64,000 nucleotides of DNA from Streptomyces dangxiongensis. Its GTDB lineage: Bacteria; Actinomycetota; Actinomycetes; Streptomycetales; Streptomycetaceae. Positions 34,015 through 45,420 of this stretch are shown here, piece by piece. The translations under genes were made by a program, and so were the position numbers. Within the stretch, counting starts at the first letter, position 1. Each line of letters starts with the position of its first letter. The stretch covers positions 5,208,001 to 5,272,000 of the forward strand of contig NZ_CP033073.1 in NCBI RefSeq assembly GCF_003675325.1. The letters are read 5' to 3'. The notes beneath the pieces are model-generated. The model saw only the letters and a list, made by a program, of their open reading frames with translations. It ran no database searches and had not been told where the DNA came from.

Positions 34015-34088
34015 CGGGGTGTGGCGCAGCTTGGTAGCGCGTCCGCTTTGGGAGCGGAAGGCCGTGGGTTCAAATCCCGCCACCCCGA
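34015..34088 (+). tRNA. tRNA-Pro (anticodon TGG)
   Basis: A full cloverleaf: acceptor CGGGGTG/CACCCCG, D-arm GCGCAGCTTGGTAGCGC, anticodon loop TTTGGGA with TGG, and T-loop GTTCAAATC. CCA appears to be encoded at 34089-34091. Confidence 0.96.
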
Positions 34089-34272
34089 CCACCGGCTCAT
34101 GACGTCGCGATGCCCGCCTTTTGGGGGCGCTGACCGGCTGCGGTTACTATGCAAGCTGCGCGCCCGTGTGTCCCGGCCCACTCGGCCTACGAACTCCTCC
34201 GGGCGGCTAGATCCGCCGGGACCAGTCTGGCTCCGGCAGAAACCAAGAAGTCAGCCACAAGGAGACCGAACC

Positions 34273-35697
34273 GTGAAGAGCGCCGTGGAGACCCTGAACC
34301 CGACCCGGGTTCGGCTCACTGTCGAGGTGCCCTTCGAGGAGCTCAAGGACAGCCTCGACGCGGCGTACAAGAAGATCAACCAGCAGGTCACGGTGAAGGG
34401 CTTCCGTAAGGGCAAGATCCCCGCCCGCGTGATCGACCAGCGGTTCGGCCGCGGTGCGGTGCTGGAGGAGGCCGTCAACGACGCGCTGCCCAAGTTCTAC
34501 ACCGAGGCGGTCAACGACGCCGAGCTGAACCCGCTGGGCCAGCCCGAGGTCGACATCACCGAGCTGAAGGACGGCGAGACGCTGAACTTCACCGCCGAGG
34601 TCGACATCCGCCCGGCCCTCGAGATCCCGGACTACTCCGGTATCGAGGTCGAGGTCGACGCCGTCGAGGTCACCGACGAGGACGTCGAGAAGTCGGTCGA
34701 GCAGCTCCGCGAGCGCTTCGCCTCGACCTCCCCGGTCGAGCGTGCCGCCGAGGAGGGTGACGTCGTCACCATCGACCTGGAGGCCAAGGTCGACGGCGAG
34801 GTCCTCGAGGACGGCATCGCCAACGGCGTCTCCTACACCATCGGCTCCGGTGAGCTGCTGGACGGTATCGACGACGCCGTGAAGGGCCTGGAGGCCGGTG
34901 GCGAGGCCACCTTCGCCTCCGAGCTGAAGGGTGGCTCCGCCGCGGGCAAGGAGGCCGAGGTCACCGTCAAGGTCACCCAGGTCGCCGCCCGCGAACTGCC
35001 CGAGCTGGACGACGAGTTCGCGCAGCTCGCCTCGGAGTTCGACACCCTGGAGGAGCTGAGGGCCGACAGCCGTAAGCGCCTCGCCAACATGAAGCAGTTC
35101 GACCAGGCCACGCAGGCCCAGGAGCGCGTCCTGGAGAAGCTGCTGGAGCTGGTGGAGGTCCCGGTCCCCGAGAAGCTCCTCGAGGACGAGATCAACACCC
35201 GCAAGCACAACCTCGAGCACCACCAGCTCGGCCAGATGGGTCTGACCCTCGACAAGTACCTGGAGATCCAGGGCAAGACCGCCGAGGAGTTCGAGACCGA
35301 GACCCGCGAGGCCGCGGTCAAGGGCATCAAGACCCAGTTCGTCCTGGACGAGCTGGTCAAGAAGGAGCAGCTCAACGTCAACCAGGAGGAGCTCACCGAG
35401 CACCTCATGCGGCGCGCCGCCTCCTCCGGCATGTCCCCCGACCAGTTCGCCCAGGCCGTCGTCGAGGGTGGCCAGGTGCCGCTCCTCGTCGGCGAGGTCG
35501 CCCGCGGCAAGGCCCTGGCCGTCGTGGTCGAGGCCGCCACGGTGAAGGACACCAACGGCGAGGTCGTCGACCTGGACGACGAGGAGGAGACCGAGGGGGC
35601 GCCGGCCGAGGCCGGGACCACCGAGGCCGCCACCGAGGCCGCCACCGAGGAGAAGGCCGAGAAGGCCGAGAAGACCGACGAGAACACCGAGGGCTGA
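34273..35697 (+). CDS. tig: Trigger factor (ribosome-associated chaperone)
   Basis: Trigger factor binds nascent chains at the ribosome exit. The 474-residue product has the ribosome-docking signature GFRKGKIP at 43-50, a central FKBP-type prolyl isomerase domain (about 155-240) and a helical C-terminal chaperone domain. The acidic tail, with repeated [18 protein letters not shown], is longer than in most bacteria and probably disordered. The GTG at 34273 has AAGGAG eight bases upstream. It lies upstream of clpP1P2-clpX, linking folding and degradation genes. Confidence 0.96.
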   Translation: MKSAVETLNPTRVRLTVEVPFEELKDSLDAAYKKINQQVTVKGFRKGKIPARVIDQRFGRGAVLEEAVNDALPKFYTEAVNDAELNPLGQPEVDITELKDGETLNFTAEVDIRPALEIPDYSGIEVEVDAVEVTDEDVEKSVEQLRERFASTSPVERAAEEGDVVTIDLEAKVDGEVLEDGIANGVSYTIGSGELLDGIDDAVKGLEAGGEATFASELKGGSAAGKEAEVTVKVTQVAARELPELDDEFAQLASEFDTLEELRADSRKRLANMKQFDQATQAQERVLEKLLELVEVPVPEKLLEDEINTRKHNLEHHQLGQMGLTLDKYLEIQGKTAEEFETETREAAVKGIKTQFVLDELVKKEQLNVNQEELTEHLMRRAASSGMSPDQFAQAVVEGGQVPLLVGEVARGKALAVVVEAATVKDTNGEVVDLDDEEETEGAPAEAGTTEAATEAATEEKAEKAEKTDENTEG

Positions 35698-35724
35698 GTC
35701 CCGCGGCACCTCTGACGCGCGTAC

Positions 35725-35757
35725 GACGGGCCCCGGGGACCTCCCCCGGGGCCCGTC
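35725..35757 (+). terminator. Terminator after tig
   Basis: A 14-bp stem (left arm GACGGGCCCCGGGG) closes around a 5-base loop, 28 bp past the tig stop. It separates tig transcription from clpP1P2. Confidence 0.75.
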
Positions 35758-35842
35758 GGCGTACCGGGACGGCCGCCCGGCCCCCGCACCGCGGCGACGG
35801 CCGCGCCACGCCCGGGAACCGCACCGGTGCCCGGGTGGAGCC

Positions 35843-35860
35843 TCTACGCCCCCGGCGAAC
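35843..35860 (+). promoter_or_regulatory. ClgR-like activator box upstream of clpP1P2
   Basis: The 18-mer TCTACGCCCCCGGCGAAC fits the actinobacterial ClgR consensus WNNWCGCYNANRGCGWWS at every specified position except the central A. ClgR is known to activate clpP1P2 in Streptomyces. A -10-like TAGGGT at 35899-35904 puts the box about 60 bp before the likely transcription start, suitable for an activator. Confidence 0.65.
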
Positions 35861-36007
35861 ACCCCCATCTCCGGGATTCCCCGGGGGGACCTGAGCGTTA
35901 GGGTCCATGAATACGGGGGCAGGGGAGTCTCCTGAAGCCCCCCGCCAAGCCTCCGGCAGGACGACGTGAGACGGCCCGGCGCCGTCGTAAGACGAGCAGG
36001 TGGATAC

Positions 36008-36625
36008 GTGACGAATCTGATGCCCTCCGCCGCCGGCGAGCCTTCCTTCGGTGGTGGCCTCGGCGACCAGGTCTACAACCGGCTGCTCAACGAGCGGATC
36101 ATCTTCCTCGGCCAGCAGGTCGACGACGACATCGCCAACAAGATCACCGCACAGTTGCTGCTCCTGGCCGCCGACCCGGAGAAGGACGTCTACCTCTACA
36201 TCAACAGCCCCGGTGGCTCGGTGACGGCCGGCATGGCCATCTACGACACCATGCAGTACATCCCGAACGACGTGGTCACGATCGCCATGGGCATGGCGGC
36301 CTCGATGGGCCAGTTCCTGCTCACCGGCGGTGCCGACGGCAAGCGCTTCGCGCTGCCCCACGCCGACATCATGATGCACCAGGGCTCCGCGGGCCTCGGC
36401 GGTACGGTCTCCGACATCAAGATCCAGGCCGAGTACCTGCTGCGCACCAAGAGGCGCATGGCCGAGCTGACCGCGCGGCACTCGGGCCAGTCGGTCGAGG
36501 CGATCATCCGTGACGGCGACCGCGACCGCTGGTTCACCCCGGAAGAAGCCAAGGAGTACGGTCTCATCGACGAGATCATCACGCACGCATCGGGTGTTCC
36601 GGGAGGCGGCGGCACCGGTGCCTGA
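36008..36625 (+). CDS. clpP1: ATP-dependent Clp protease proteolytic subunit ClpP1
   Basis: This 205-residue serine peptidase has the catalytic triad S99 (MAASMGQ), H124 (IMMHQG) and D173 (DRDRWF). Together with ClpP2 it forms the barrel fed by ClpX or ClpC, which in Streptomyces controls differentiation regulators. The GTG at 36008 follows AGGTGG closely. A ClgR-like box sits 150 bp upstream. It is co-transcribed with clpP2 (69-bp gap). Confidence 0.96.
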   Translation: MTNLMPSAAGEPSFGGGLGDQVYNRLLNERIIFLGQQVDDDIANKITAQLLLLAADPEKDVYLYINSPGGSVTAGMAIYDTMQYIPNDVVTIAMGMAASMGQFLLTGGADGKRFALPHADIMMHQGSAGLGGTVSDIKIQAEYLLRTKRRMAELTARHSGQSVEAIIRDGDRDRWFTPEEAKEYGLIDEIITHASGVPGGGGTGA

Positions 36626-36694
36626 CCGGCCCGGCCACACCACGCACCGCCTAGACCCCAGCCCCCAGAACGCCACCAGGACGGTGAACACCCC

Positions 36695-37360
36695 ATGAGC
36701 AACTTCCCCGGCGCCGCCAGCGGCACGTACGAAGGGCCCCGCCCGGACAACCGCTATGTCATCCCGCGCTTCGTCGAGCGCACCTCCCAGGGCATCCGCG
36801 AGTACGACCCGTACGCGAAGCTCTTCGAGGAGCGCGTGATCTTCCTGGGCGTCCAGATCGACGACGCCTCGGCCAACGACGTCATGGCGCAACTGCTGTG
36901 CCTGGAGTCGATGGACCCGGACCGGGACATCTCCATCTACATCAACAGCCCCGGCGGCGACATGACCGCGCTCACGGCGATCTACGACACGATGCAGTTC
37001 GTGAAGCCGGACATCCAGACGGTCTGCATGGGCCAGGCGGCCTCCGCCGCGGCCATCCTGCTCGCCGCCGGTACGCCCGGCAAGCGCATGGCGCTGCCGA
37101 ACTCGCGCGTGCTCATCCACCAGCCCGCCGGCTCCACCGGCCGCGGCCAGCTCTCCGACCTGGAGATCATCGCCAACGAGTTCACCCGGATGCGTGAGCA
37201 GCTCGAGGACATGCTGGCCACGCACACCAGCCGGCCGATCGAGAAGATCCGCGAGGACATCGAGCGCGACAAGATCCTCACGGCCGAGGAGGCGCTGGAG
37301 TACGGCATCGTCGACCAGATCATCTCCACCCGCAAGCTGAACAACAGCGCCGTCCGCTGA
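36695..37360 (+). CDS. clpP2: ATP-dependent Clp protease proteolytic subunit ClpP2
   Basis: This 221-residue second ClpP subunit has the triad S117 (GQAASAAAIL), H142 (VLIHQPAG) and D192 (IERDKILT). The N-terminus has about 18 residues more than ClpP1 (SGTYEGPRPDNRYVIP), possibly a propeptide, since actinobacterial ClpPs mature by N-terminal cleavage. Both subunits have complete triads, so a mixed ClpP1P2 tetradecamer should be active. ATG 36695 lies after an AGGACGG region. Confidence 0.96.
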   Translation: MSNFPGAASGTYEGPRPDNRYVIPRFVERTSQGIREYDPYAKLFEERVIFLGVQIDDASANDVMAQLLCLESMDPDRDISIYINSPGGDMTALTAIYDTMQFVKPDIQTVCMGQAASAAAILLAAGTPGKRMALPNSRVLIHQPAGSTGRGQLSDLEIIANEFTRMREQLEDMLATHTSRPIEKIREDIERDKILTAEEALEYGIVDQIISTRKLNNSAVR

Positions 37361-37531
37361 AGCGGAACACGGCACTCGGAGCCCCTCTTGGCGCGGTGCA
37401 CGTCAAAGTGAACACTGCCAAGGGGGGCCCGAACACCCGGCCCGGCAAGGTACCGTCGGACATAAGGCAGCACCAGGAGCCGCTGGACTCGCAAGCGTCC
37501 AGACGTCTCCCAGGCGAAGGGGAAGCACACC

Positions 37532-38818
<1,287 letters not shown>

Positions 38819-38828
38819 CCGCTCGCAC

Positions 38829-38868
38829 GTGAAGGGGCCCCGGCCGGCCGGCCGGGGCCCCTTTCACA
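38829..38868. terminator. Bidirectional hairpin after clpX
   Basis: An almost perfect inverted repeat (arms starting GTGAAGGGGCCCCGGCCGG) with a one-base bulge occupies the gap between the convergent clpX and membrane-protein genes. Confidence 0.8.
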
Positions 38869-38883
38869 TGTCCTGCGGCGATG

Positions 38884-39864
38884 TCAGGCCTTGACGCGGA
38901 CCTCGTTGCGGAACTTGGCCGTCAGCTCGGCGTCGTCCGCCGGGTCGCTGCTCCGGCCGGACGCGAGGGTGGCGATGTCCATCGGCATGACCATGCCGAG
39001 CGTGCTGTTGTCGCCCCAGATGCAGATGTCGAACGTCATCTCCTTGGGGCCCCCGGACGAGCTGCTGGGGTTCTGGCCCTTGATCTGCTGGCACTTGAGG
39101 ACCGCCCCCTTCAGCGAGGCGGGCTTGTACTGCTTCGGCTCGCCCACCAGGCCGACACCGTCGGTGCTTTCCTTGGTGCTTTCCTTCTTCATGTAGGCGA
39201 ACATCGCGTCGACGGCCTTCTCGGGATCGTCGATCGAGCCGTACACCCCGCCGAACTTGATCTGCTTCTTGCTCAGCGGGTTGTCCGGGTCGCCGGACTC
39301 GTAGTCGGCGGTGACGTCCTTGGGGTCGTGCACACCCCACTTCTCGGCGTCCTTGAGGTCGCTCGACGTCATGCTGTCCGACTGGCTCTTGGCCTTCTTG
39401 TACTCGCTCAGCACCGTCGGCGGAGTCGTCAGCTTGTGCGGACCGTCGTCCGCCACACCGCTGTCGCCGCCCTTGCCGCCGAGCACGAAGTACGCGCCCA
39501 CCGCCACGGCGGCCACCACGGCCACCACGGCCACCGCGCCGATGATCAGCCCCGTCTTCTTCTTCCCCCCGCCCGACTGCGGCGCCTGCGGTGTGCCGTA
39601 CTGGGGCTGCTGGCCGTAGGGGGCCTGCTGCTGGCCGTACGGGCCGGGCTGCTGCGGCGCGCCCTGCTGCGGGTAGCCGTAGCCGGGCTGCGGCGCCGGA
39701 GGGGCCTGCTGGGGATAGCCGTAGCCGGGCTGCGGAGCCTGCGGCTGCTGGCCGTAGGCGCCCGGCTGGCCGTACGGCCCAGGCTGCCCAGGCTGCCCCG
39801 GCTGGCCGTACGGGCCCGGCTGCTGGGGCGGCTGGCCGTACGGGCCCGGCTGGTTGTGGCTCAT
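38884..39864 (-). CDS. Proline/glutamine/glycine-rich single-span membrane protein
   Basis: This 326-residue protein of unknown function has residues 1-98 made of repeats of the type QPGPYGQP and [10 protein letters not shown], a disordered cytoplasmic region. A KKK pair and one membrane helix (about 105-125) follow, then an extracellular domain of about 200 residues with two cysteines (LKCQQIKG and FDICIWG) that could form a disulfide. The layout is common among actinobacterial membrane proteins annotated as hypothetical or DUF. Start ATG 39864 has GGAGGGG nine bases upstream. Its extracytoplasmic domain is not assigned. Confidence 0.75.
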   Translation of the reverse strand: MSHNQPGPYGQPPQQPGPYGQPGQPGQPGPYGQPGAYGQQPQAPQPGYGYPQQAPPAPQPGYGYPQQGAPQQPGPYGQQQAPYGQQPQYGTPQAPQSGGGKKKTGLIIGAVAVVAVVAAVAVGAYFVLGGKGGDSGVADDGPHKLTTPPTVLSEYKKAKSQSDSMTSSDLKDAEKWGVHDPKDVTADYESGDPDNPLSKKQIKFGGVYGSIDDPEKAVDAMFAYMKKESTKESTDGVGLVGEPKQYKPASLKGAVLKCQQIKGQNPSSSSGGPKEMTFDICIWGDNSTLGMVMPMDIATLASGRSSDPADDAELTAKFRNEVRVKA

Positions 39865-39988
39865 TGCTGGGTTCCCCTCCAGAAGCTTATGTGTTCACGA
39901 CATCCTGGCCCAGGCCCGGAAAACCCCCGGCACCGGGGGCCGCACCGTTACAGAACAAACGCGTTTCGGGACGACCCCGTGACACCCC

Positions 39989-39994
39989 TAAACT
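39989..39994 (+). promoter_or_regulatory. -10 box TAAACT for leaderless valS
   Basis: TAAACT is a good TAnnnT hexamer ending 7 nt before the GTG at 40002. No ribosome-binding site is present, consistent with a leaderless transcript. Confidence 0.5.
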
Positions 39995-40001
39995 GAGCCC
40001 C

Positions 40002-42626
40002 GTGACCGAGAACGCTCAGCAGCAGCCACCCGCGCCCGACTCCGAACTGCCGACCCAGTACGCGCCGGCCGATGTAGAGGGGCCGCTGTACGAGCGCTGG
40101 GTGGAGCGGGGTTACTTCGAGGCCGACGCGAAGAGCGAGAAGCCGCCGTACACCGTCGTCATCCCGCCGCCGAACGTCACGGGCAGCCTGCACCTCGGGC
40201 ACGCCTTCGAGCACACCCTCATCGACGCCCTCACCCGCCGCAAGCGCATGCAGGGCCACGAGACGCTGTGGCAGCCGGGCATGGACCACGCCGGTATCGC
40301 CACGCAGAACGTCGTCGAGCGGGAGCTGGGCAAGGAGGGCAAGTCCCGCCACGACCTCGGCCGGGAGGCGTTCGTCGAGCGCGTCTGGCAGTGGAAGGCC
40401 GAGTCCGGTGGTCAGATCAGTGGTCAGATGCGCCGCCTCGGTGACGGCGTCGCCTGGTCCCGTGAGCGCTTCACCATGGACGAGGGCCTCTCCCAGGCCG
40501 TCCAGACGATCTTCAAGAAGCTGTACGACGACGAGCTGATCTACCGCGCCGAGCGCATCATCAACTGGTGCCCGCGCTGTCTGACGGCCATCTCGGACAT
40601 CGAGGTGGAGTACCAGGACGACGACGGCGAGCTGGTCTCCATCACGTACGGCGAGGGTGACGAGACGCTCGTCGTCGCCACCACCCGCGCCGAGACGATG
40701 CTCGGCGACACCGCCGTCGCCGTCCACCCCGACGACGAGCGGTACCGGCACCTGGTCGGCAGGAGCATCAGGCTGCCGCTGACCGACCGCTCCATCCCGG
40801 TCGTCGCCGACGCGCACGTCGACCCCGAGTTCGGCACGGGCGCCGTCAAGGTCACCCCGGCCCACGACCCGAACGACTTCGAGATCGGTCAGCGGCACGG
40901 CCTGCCCTCCGTCGCCGTGATGGACGAGCACGCCGTCATCACCGCTCACGGGCCCTTCCAGGGCCTGGACCGGCTGGAGGCCCGCTCGGCCATCGTCGCC
41001 GCCCTGCGCGCCGAGGGCCGGATCGTCGCCGAGAAGCGGCCGTACGTCCACTCCGTCGGCCACTGCTCCCGCTGCAAGACCACCATCGAACCGCGCCTGT
41101 CCATGCAGTGGTGGGTCAAGGTCGGTCCGCTCGCGAAGGCCGCCGGGGACGCCGTCCGCGACGGCAAGGTCAAGATCCATCCGCAGGAGATGGAGAAGCG
41201 GTACTTCGACTGGGTCGACAACCTCCACGACTGGTGCATCTCGCGCCAGCTCTGGTGGGGCCACCGGATCCCGGTCTGGTACGGCCCCGACGGCGAGATC
41301 GTCTGCGTCGGCCCCGACGACGAGCCGCCCACCGGCGAGGGCTGGCACCAGGACACCGACGTCCTCGACACCTGGTTCTCCTCCGGCCTGTGGCCGTTCT
41401 CCACCCTCGGCTGGCCCGGACAGACCGAGTCGCTCGCGAAGTTCTACCCGAACTCCGTCCTGGTCACCGGCTACGACATCCTCTTCTTCTGGGTCGCCCG
41501 GATGATGATGTTCGGCCTGTACGCGATGGACGGCACCCCGCCGTTCCACACCATCGCCCTGCACGGCATGGTCCGCGACCAGTTCGGCAAGAAGATGTCG
41601 AAGTCCTTCGGCAACGCGGTCAACCCGCTGGACTGGATGGACAAGTACGGCTCCGACGCCCTGCGCTTCACGCTGGCCCGCGGTGCCAATCCCGGCGTCG
41701 ACGTCCCGATCGGCGAGGACTGGGTCCAGGGCTCCCGGAACTTCGCCAACAAGATCTGGAACGCCACCCGCTTCGCGCTGATGAACGGCGCGACGGTCCA
41801 GGGCCCGCTGCCGGAGCCCTCGGCGATGTCGGCGACGGATCGCTGGATCCTGTCCCGGCTGAACTCGGTGGTCGCCGAAGTCGACGCCCACTACGAGGAC
41901 TTCCAGTTCGCGAAGCTCTCCGACGCCCTCTTCCACTTCGCCTGGGACGAGGTCTTCGACTGGTACGTCGAGCTGTCCAAGACGGTCTTCCAGGCGGGCG
42001 GCGAGCCGGCCGAGGTCAGCAAGCGCGTCCTGGGCGAGGTCCTGGACGTCACGCTCAGGCTGCTCCACCCGGTCGTCCCGTTCGTCACGGAGACCCTGTG
42101 GACCACCCTCACCGGCGGCGAGTCGGTCGTGATCGCCGAGTGGCCCACGGACTCGGGCTTCCGGGACCGGGCCGCCGAGCGGGAGATCGAGACCCTCCAG
42201 TCCGTCATCACCGAGGTCCGCCGCTTCCGCGCCGACCAGGGTCTCCAGCCCGGCCAGCGGGTCCCGGCCCGGCTGACGCTCGACGGTACGGACCTCGCTC
42301 CGCACGAGGCCGCCATCCGCCAGTTGCTCCGCCTCCAGCCGGAGGGCGACGCCTTCACGGCCACGGCGACCCTCCCGGTCGGCGGCGCCGAGGTCGCCCT
42401 CGACCTGTCCGGCACGATCGACGTCGCCGCGGAGCGCAAGCGCCTCGCGAAGGACCTCGCCGCCGCCGAGAAGGAGAAGGCCCAGGCCGACGCCAAGCTC
42501 GGCAACGAGGCGTTCCTCGCCAAGGCCCCGGAGAACGTGGTGGACAAGATCCGCACCCGCCTCGCCAAGGCGGAGGAGGACATCACCCGCATCCGGTCCC
42601 AGCTTGACAGGCTGCCGCAGGCGTAG
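40002..42626 (+). CDS. valS: Valine-tRNA ligase
   Basis: This 874-residue class I aminoacyl-tRNA synthetase has the HIGH-type motif HLGH at 64-67 and KMSKS at 531-535. The editing (CP1) domain lies between, with [17 protein letters not shown]. The C-terminal coiled coil of ValS ([21 protein letters not shown]) is present. The GTG at 40002 matches the usual length and starts 7 nt after a TAAACT box. It is followed by a terminator and then folC. Confidence 0.97.
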   Translation: MTENAQQQPPAPDSELPTQYAPADVEGPLYERWVERGYFEADAKSEKPPYTVVIPPPNVTGSLHLGHAFEHTLIDALTRRKRMQGHETLWQPGMDHAGIATQNVVERELGKEGKSRHDLGREAFVERVWQWKAESGGQISGQMRRLGDGVAWSRERFTMDEGLSQAVQTIFKKLYDDELIYRAERIINWCPRCLTAISDIEVEYQDDDGELVSITYGEGDETLVVATTRAETMLGDTAVAVHPDDERYRHLVGRSIRLPLTDRSIPVVADAHVDPEFGTGAVKVTPAHDPNDFEIGQRHGLPSVAVMDEHAVITAHGPFQGLDRLEARSAIVAALRAEGRIVAEKRPYVHSVGHCSRCKTTIEPRLSMQWWVKVGPLAKAAGDAVRDGKVKIHPQEMEKRYFDWVDNLHDWCISRQLWWGHRIPVWYGPDGEIVCVGPDDEPPTGEGWHQDTDVLDTWFSSGLWPFSTLGWPGQTESLAKFYPNSVLVTGYDILFFWVARMMMFGLYAMDGTPPFHTIALHGMVRDQFGKKMSKSFGNAVNPLDWMDKYGSDALRFTLARGANPGVDVPIGEDWVQGSRNFANKIWNATRFALMNGATVQGPLPEPSAMSATDRWILSRLNSVVAEVDAHYEDFQFAKLSDALFHFAWDEVFDWYVELSKTVFQAGGEPAEVSKRVLGEVLDVTLRLLHPVVPFVTETLWTTLTGGESVVIAEWPTDSGFRDRAAEREIETLQSVITEVRRFRADQGLQPGQRVPARLTLDGTDLAPHEAAIRQLLRLQPEGDAFTATATLPVGGAEVALDLSGTIDVAAERKRLAKDLAAAEKEKAQADAKLGNEAFLAKAPENVVDKIRTRLAKAEEDITRIRSQLDRLPQA

Positions 42627-42642
42627 GCACCCGTACGCCGTC

Positions 42643-42678
42643 GAAGGCTCCCGCAGCCGTGAGGTCGCGGGAGCCTTC
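42643..42678 (+). terminator. Terminator after valS
   Basis: A perfect 12-bp stem (GAAGGCTCCCGC / GCGGGAGCCTTC) with a 12-nt loop starts 17 bp past the valS stop. Confidence 0.8.
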
Positions 42679-42720
42679 GCGTGCCCCGGGCCGGGCGCTG
42701 CCCGCAGGCCGCGCGGCTGC

Positions 42721-42770
42721 CCTGAAGGGGCGGGGGGAACCGCGCGACCGGCCACGACGGACCCGCGGCC
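42721..42770. repeat. Dispersed Streptomyces intergenic repeat
   Basis: The core (AAGGGGCGGGGGGAACCGCG, then CGACCGGCCACGACGGACC) closely resembles a short sequence, GGGGCGCGGGGAACTGCGCG followed by ACCAGCCACGAC, that recurs between genes across Streptomyces chromosomes. I recognise it from memory; a genome count would confirm it. Its role is unknown. Confidence 0.5.
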
Positions 42771-42824
42771 GGCTCACGAGACAAGCCACCTCATACCGGC
42801 GCCCCGAAGTTCCCGCCCGCTCCG

Positions 42825-42830
42825 TAGACT
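42825..42830 (+). promoter_or_regulatory. -10 box TAGACT for leaderless folC
   Basis: TAGACT ends 6 nt before the GTG at 42837. There is no Shine-Dalgarno site. The upstream -35 is unclear. Confidence 0.45.
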
Positions 42831-42836
42831 GACACC

Positions 42837-44351
42837 GTGAGCGACCACCCCGGCACCAGTGACACCCCCGACCCCCTCGACGCCTTCGAGGAGCTGATCG
42901 CGGAAGAGACCGACCGTGACCCCGACCTAGCGGTGATCGAGGCCGGCAGCCGTACCCTGCGGACCCAGGGCGGCTCCCCGCAGGCCGACGTACCCGGGCG
43001 CCCGGAGGACCCGGAGGTCGACAAGGCCCTGCGCGAGGTCGAGACGGAGCTGGCCACCCGCTGGGGCGAGACCAAGCTGGAGCCCTCGGTCGCCAGGATC
43101 GCCGCGCTGATGGACGTGCTGGGCGATCCGCAGCGGGCGTACCCCTCGATCCACATCACGGGCACCAACGGCAAGACCTCCACCGCCCGCATGATCGAGG
43201 CCCTGCTCGGCGCCTTCGAGCTGCGCACCGGCCGCTACACCAGCCCCCACGTGCAGTCGGTCACCGAGCGGATCAGCCTGGACGGCGCCCCGGTCTCCGC
43301 CGAGCGGTTCGTCGAGACGTACCAGGACATCAAGCCGTACGTGGAGATGGTCGACTCCGCGCAGGAGTACCGGCTGTCCTTCTTCGAGGTCCTGACCGGC
43401 ATGGCGTACGCCGCCTTCGCCGACGCGCCCGTCGACGTCGCCGTGGTCGAGGTCGGCATGGGCGGCTCCTGGGACGCGACGAACGTGATCGACGGCGACG
43501 TCGCCGTCATCACCCCGATCGACCTGGACCACACCGACCGCCTCGGCGGGACGACCGCGGAGATCGCCGTCGAGAAGAGCGGCATCGTCAAGCAGGGCGC
43601 GACCGTCATCCTGGCCCAGCAGCCGGTGGACGCGGCGCAGGTGCTGCTGAAGAAGGCCGTCGAGGTGGACGCCACGGTCGCCCGTGAGGGGCTGGAGTTC
43701 GGGATCGTCGCCCGCCAGGTCGCCGTCGGCGGGCAGATGGTCACGCTGCGCGGCCTCGGCGGCGAGTACCCCGAGGTGTACCTCCCGCTGCACGGTGCCC
43801 ACCAGGCGCACAACGCGTCCGTCGCGCTCGCCGCCGTCGAGGCGTTCTTCGGCGTCGGTGCGCAGCGCGCCGAACCGCTGGACATCGACACGGTGCGCAA
43901 GGCGTTCGCGGCGGTGTCCTCGCCGGGCCGTCTGGAGGTCGTACGGCGCTCCCCGACGGTCGTGCTGGACGCCGCGCACAACCCGGCGGGCGCCGAGGCC
44001 GCCGCGGAGGCGGTGCGCGAGGCGTTCGACTTCAGCCGGCTGATCGGGGTCGTCGGCGCGAGCGGCGACAAGAACGTGCGGGGGCTGCTGGAGGCCTTCG
44101 AGCCGATCTTCGCCGAGGTCGTCGTCACGCAGAACTCCAGCCACCGGGCCATGGACGCGGACGAGCTGGCCGCGATCGCCGTCGAGGTGTTCGGCGACGA
44201 GCGGGTCCAGGTCGAGCCGCGGCTGCCGGACGCCCTGGAGGCCGCGATCACGCTGGCCGAGGAGGAGGGCGAGTTCTCGGGCGGTGGCGTGCTGGTCACC
44301 GGTTCCGTCATCACGGTCGGCGAGGCCCGGCTGCTGCTGGGAAAGGGCTGA
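42837..44351 (+). CDS. folC: Folylpolyglutamate / dihydrofolate synthase
   Basis: FolC adds glutamates to folates, and often also makes dihydrofolate from dihydropteroate. The 504-residue product has the Mur-ligase-type P-loop GTNGKTST from residue 109, the omega-loop SPHVQSVTERI, and DHTDRLGGTTAEIAVEKSGI. Residues 1-60 are an acidic extension absent from most FolC proteins but common in Streptomyces. It is followed closely by a DUF4233-type gene and ndk on the same strand, a conserved actinobacterial order. Confidence 0.95.
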   Translation: MSDHPGTSDTPDPLDAFEELIAEETDRDPDLAVIEAGSRTLRTQGGSPQADVPGRPEDPEVDKALREVETELATRWGETKLEPSVARIAALMDVLGDPQRAYPSIHITGTNGKTSTARMIEALLGAFELRTGRYTSPHVQSVTERISLDGAPVSAERFVETYQDIKPYVEMVDSAQEYRLSFFEVLTGMAYAAFADAPVDVAVVEVGMGGSWDATNVIDGDVAVITPIDLDHTDRLGGTTAEIAVEKSGIVKQGATVILAQQPVDAAQVLLKKAVEVDATVAREGLEFGIVARQVAVGGQMVTLRGLGGEYPEVYLPLHGAHQAHNASVALAAVEAFFGVGAQRAEPLDIDTVRKAFAAVSSPGRLEVVRRSPTVVLDAAHNPAGAEAAAEAVREAFDFSRLIGVVGASGDKNVRGLLEAFEPIFAEVVVTQNSSHRAMDADELAAIAVEVFGDERVQVEPRLPDALEAAITLAEEEGEFSGGGVLVTGSVITVGEARLLLGKG

Positions 44352-44358
44352 GGATCCC

Positions 44359-44721
44359 GTGCGTACGCTCTGTGCATCGACGCTGATCGGCGAGTTCTTC
44401 ATCATCGGCTTCGCCGGGCTCGTCGCCATGAAGGACCCGGACCTGTCCATGACGACGGTGTGGCTGGTCAGCGGTATCGCCATGCTGCTGTGCGTGCTGC
44501 TGTGCGGCATGGTCACCCGGCCCGGCGGGGTGGCCCTCGGCTGGGCCCTCCAGCTCGCCCTGATCGCGTCCGGGGTCTTCGTCCCGACCATGTATTTCAT
44601 GGGTGCGGTCTTCGCGGCCCTGTGGTGGGCATCGGTGCACTTCGGGAGAAAGGTGGACGAGGCGAAGGCCCGTTTCGCGGCGGGGGCCGAGTCCGCCTCC
44701 TCCCGGGCTGACGCTGCGTGA
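44359..44721 (+). CDS. DUF4233 membrane protein
   Basis: This 120-residue membrane protein has four hydrophobic helices and a short cytoplasmic tail (GRKVDEAKARFAAG). It lies 7 bp after folC with a GAGG site spanning the folC stop, so it is almost certainly co-translated. The folC-DUF4233-ndk order is conserved in actinobacteria, but no function has been established. Confidence 0.8.
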   Translation: MRTLCASTLIGEFFIIGFAGLVAMKDPDLSMTTVWLVSGIAMLLCVLLCGMVTRPGGVALGWALQLALIASGVFVPTMYFMGAVFAALWWASVHFGRKVDEAKARFAAGAESASSRADAA

Positions 44722-44786
44722 CAGGGGCTCCGACACGCCCTGTAGCCTCGTCCCACCGCACCCGTCCGTCGCGTAAGGAGCCCTTC

Positions 44787-45200
44787 GTGAGCCAGCGCAC
44801 CCTTGTCCTCCTCAAGCCCGACGCCGTCCGTCGAGGCCTGACCGGCGAGATCCTCAGCCGTATCGAGCGCAAGGCCGGCTGGCAGATCACCGCGCTGGAG
44901 CTGCGCACCCTGGACCAGGACACGCTGGAGCAGCACTACGGTGAGCACAAGGGCAAGCCGTTCTACGAGCCGCTGGTGGAGTTCATGTCCTCCGGCCCGG
45001 TCGTCGCGCTGATCGTCGAGGGCGAGCGGGTCATCGAGGGGGTGCGGCAACTGGCCGGCCCGACCGACCCGATCGCCGCCGCGCCCGGTTCGATCCGCGG
45101 TGACTTCGGCGTGATCGTCCGCGAGAACCTGATCCACGCCTCCGACTCCGAGGAGTCGGCCGAGCGCGAGGTGAAGATCTTCTTCCCGGGCCGCGCCTGA
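44787..45200 (+). CDS. ndk: Nucleoside diphosphate kinase
   Basis: Ndk transfers the terminal phosphate between nucleoside triphosphates and diphosphates through a phosphohistidine. The 137-residue product opens QRTLVLLKPDAVRRG, and the active-site His is H117 in NLIHASDSEESA. The GTG at 44787 has AAGGAG seven bases upstream. It is the last gene before the mre cluster. Confidence 0.97.
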   Translation: MSQRTLVLLKPDAVRRGLTGEILSRIERKAGWQITALELRTLDQDTLEQHYGEHKGKPFYEPLVEFMSSGPVVALIVEGERVIEGVRQLAGPTDPIAAAPGSIRGDFGVIVRENLIHASDSEESAEREVKIFFPGRA

Positions 45201-45420
45201 CACCCGCGGCCGGTACCGGCGATCGAGGGAACGAGCGTCCCCGAACGCCCGTCTCCACAAGCGGGGCGGCACGCCATCCGGTGACAATGGCGGAGACCCT
45301 CGCGCAGTGTGCGTGCAGGCGCGTTTACGATGGAAGCCTTCACGTCACAGCACCCGCCTCGCCGTCCTGACATGCCCTCAAAAGCTCGGGAAGGCCAGAT
45401 GAATCCGGATGGGGAACTCA

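Noticed and set aside
34207..35868. Open frame of 553 codons antisense to trigger factor
   Set aside because: Leu/Val/Asp/Gly-rich low-complexity product typical of the mirror of a Glu/Lys-rich gene. The plus strand has a full trigger factor with a good ribosome site.
39865..40001. T-box or other riboswitch ahead of valS
   Set aside because: No specifier loop, T-box sequence or terminator hairpin is present, and a -10 box 7 nt before the GTG leaves no room for a leader.
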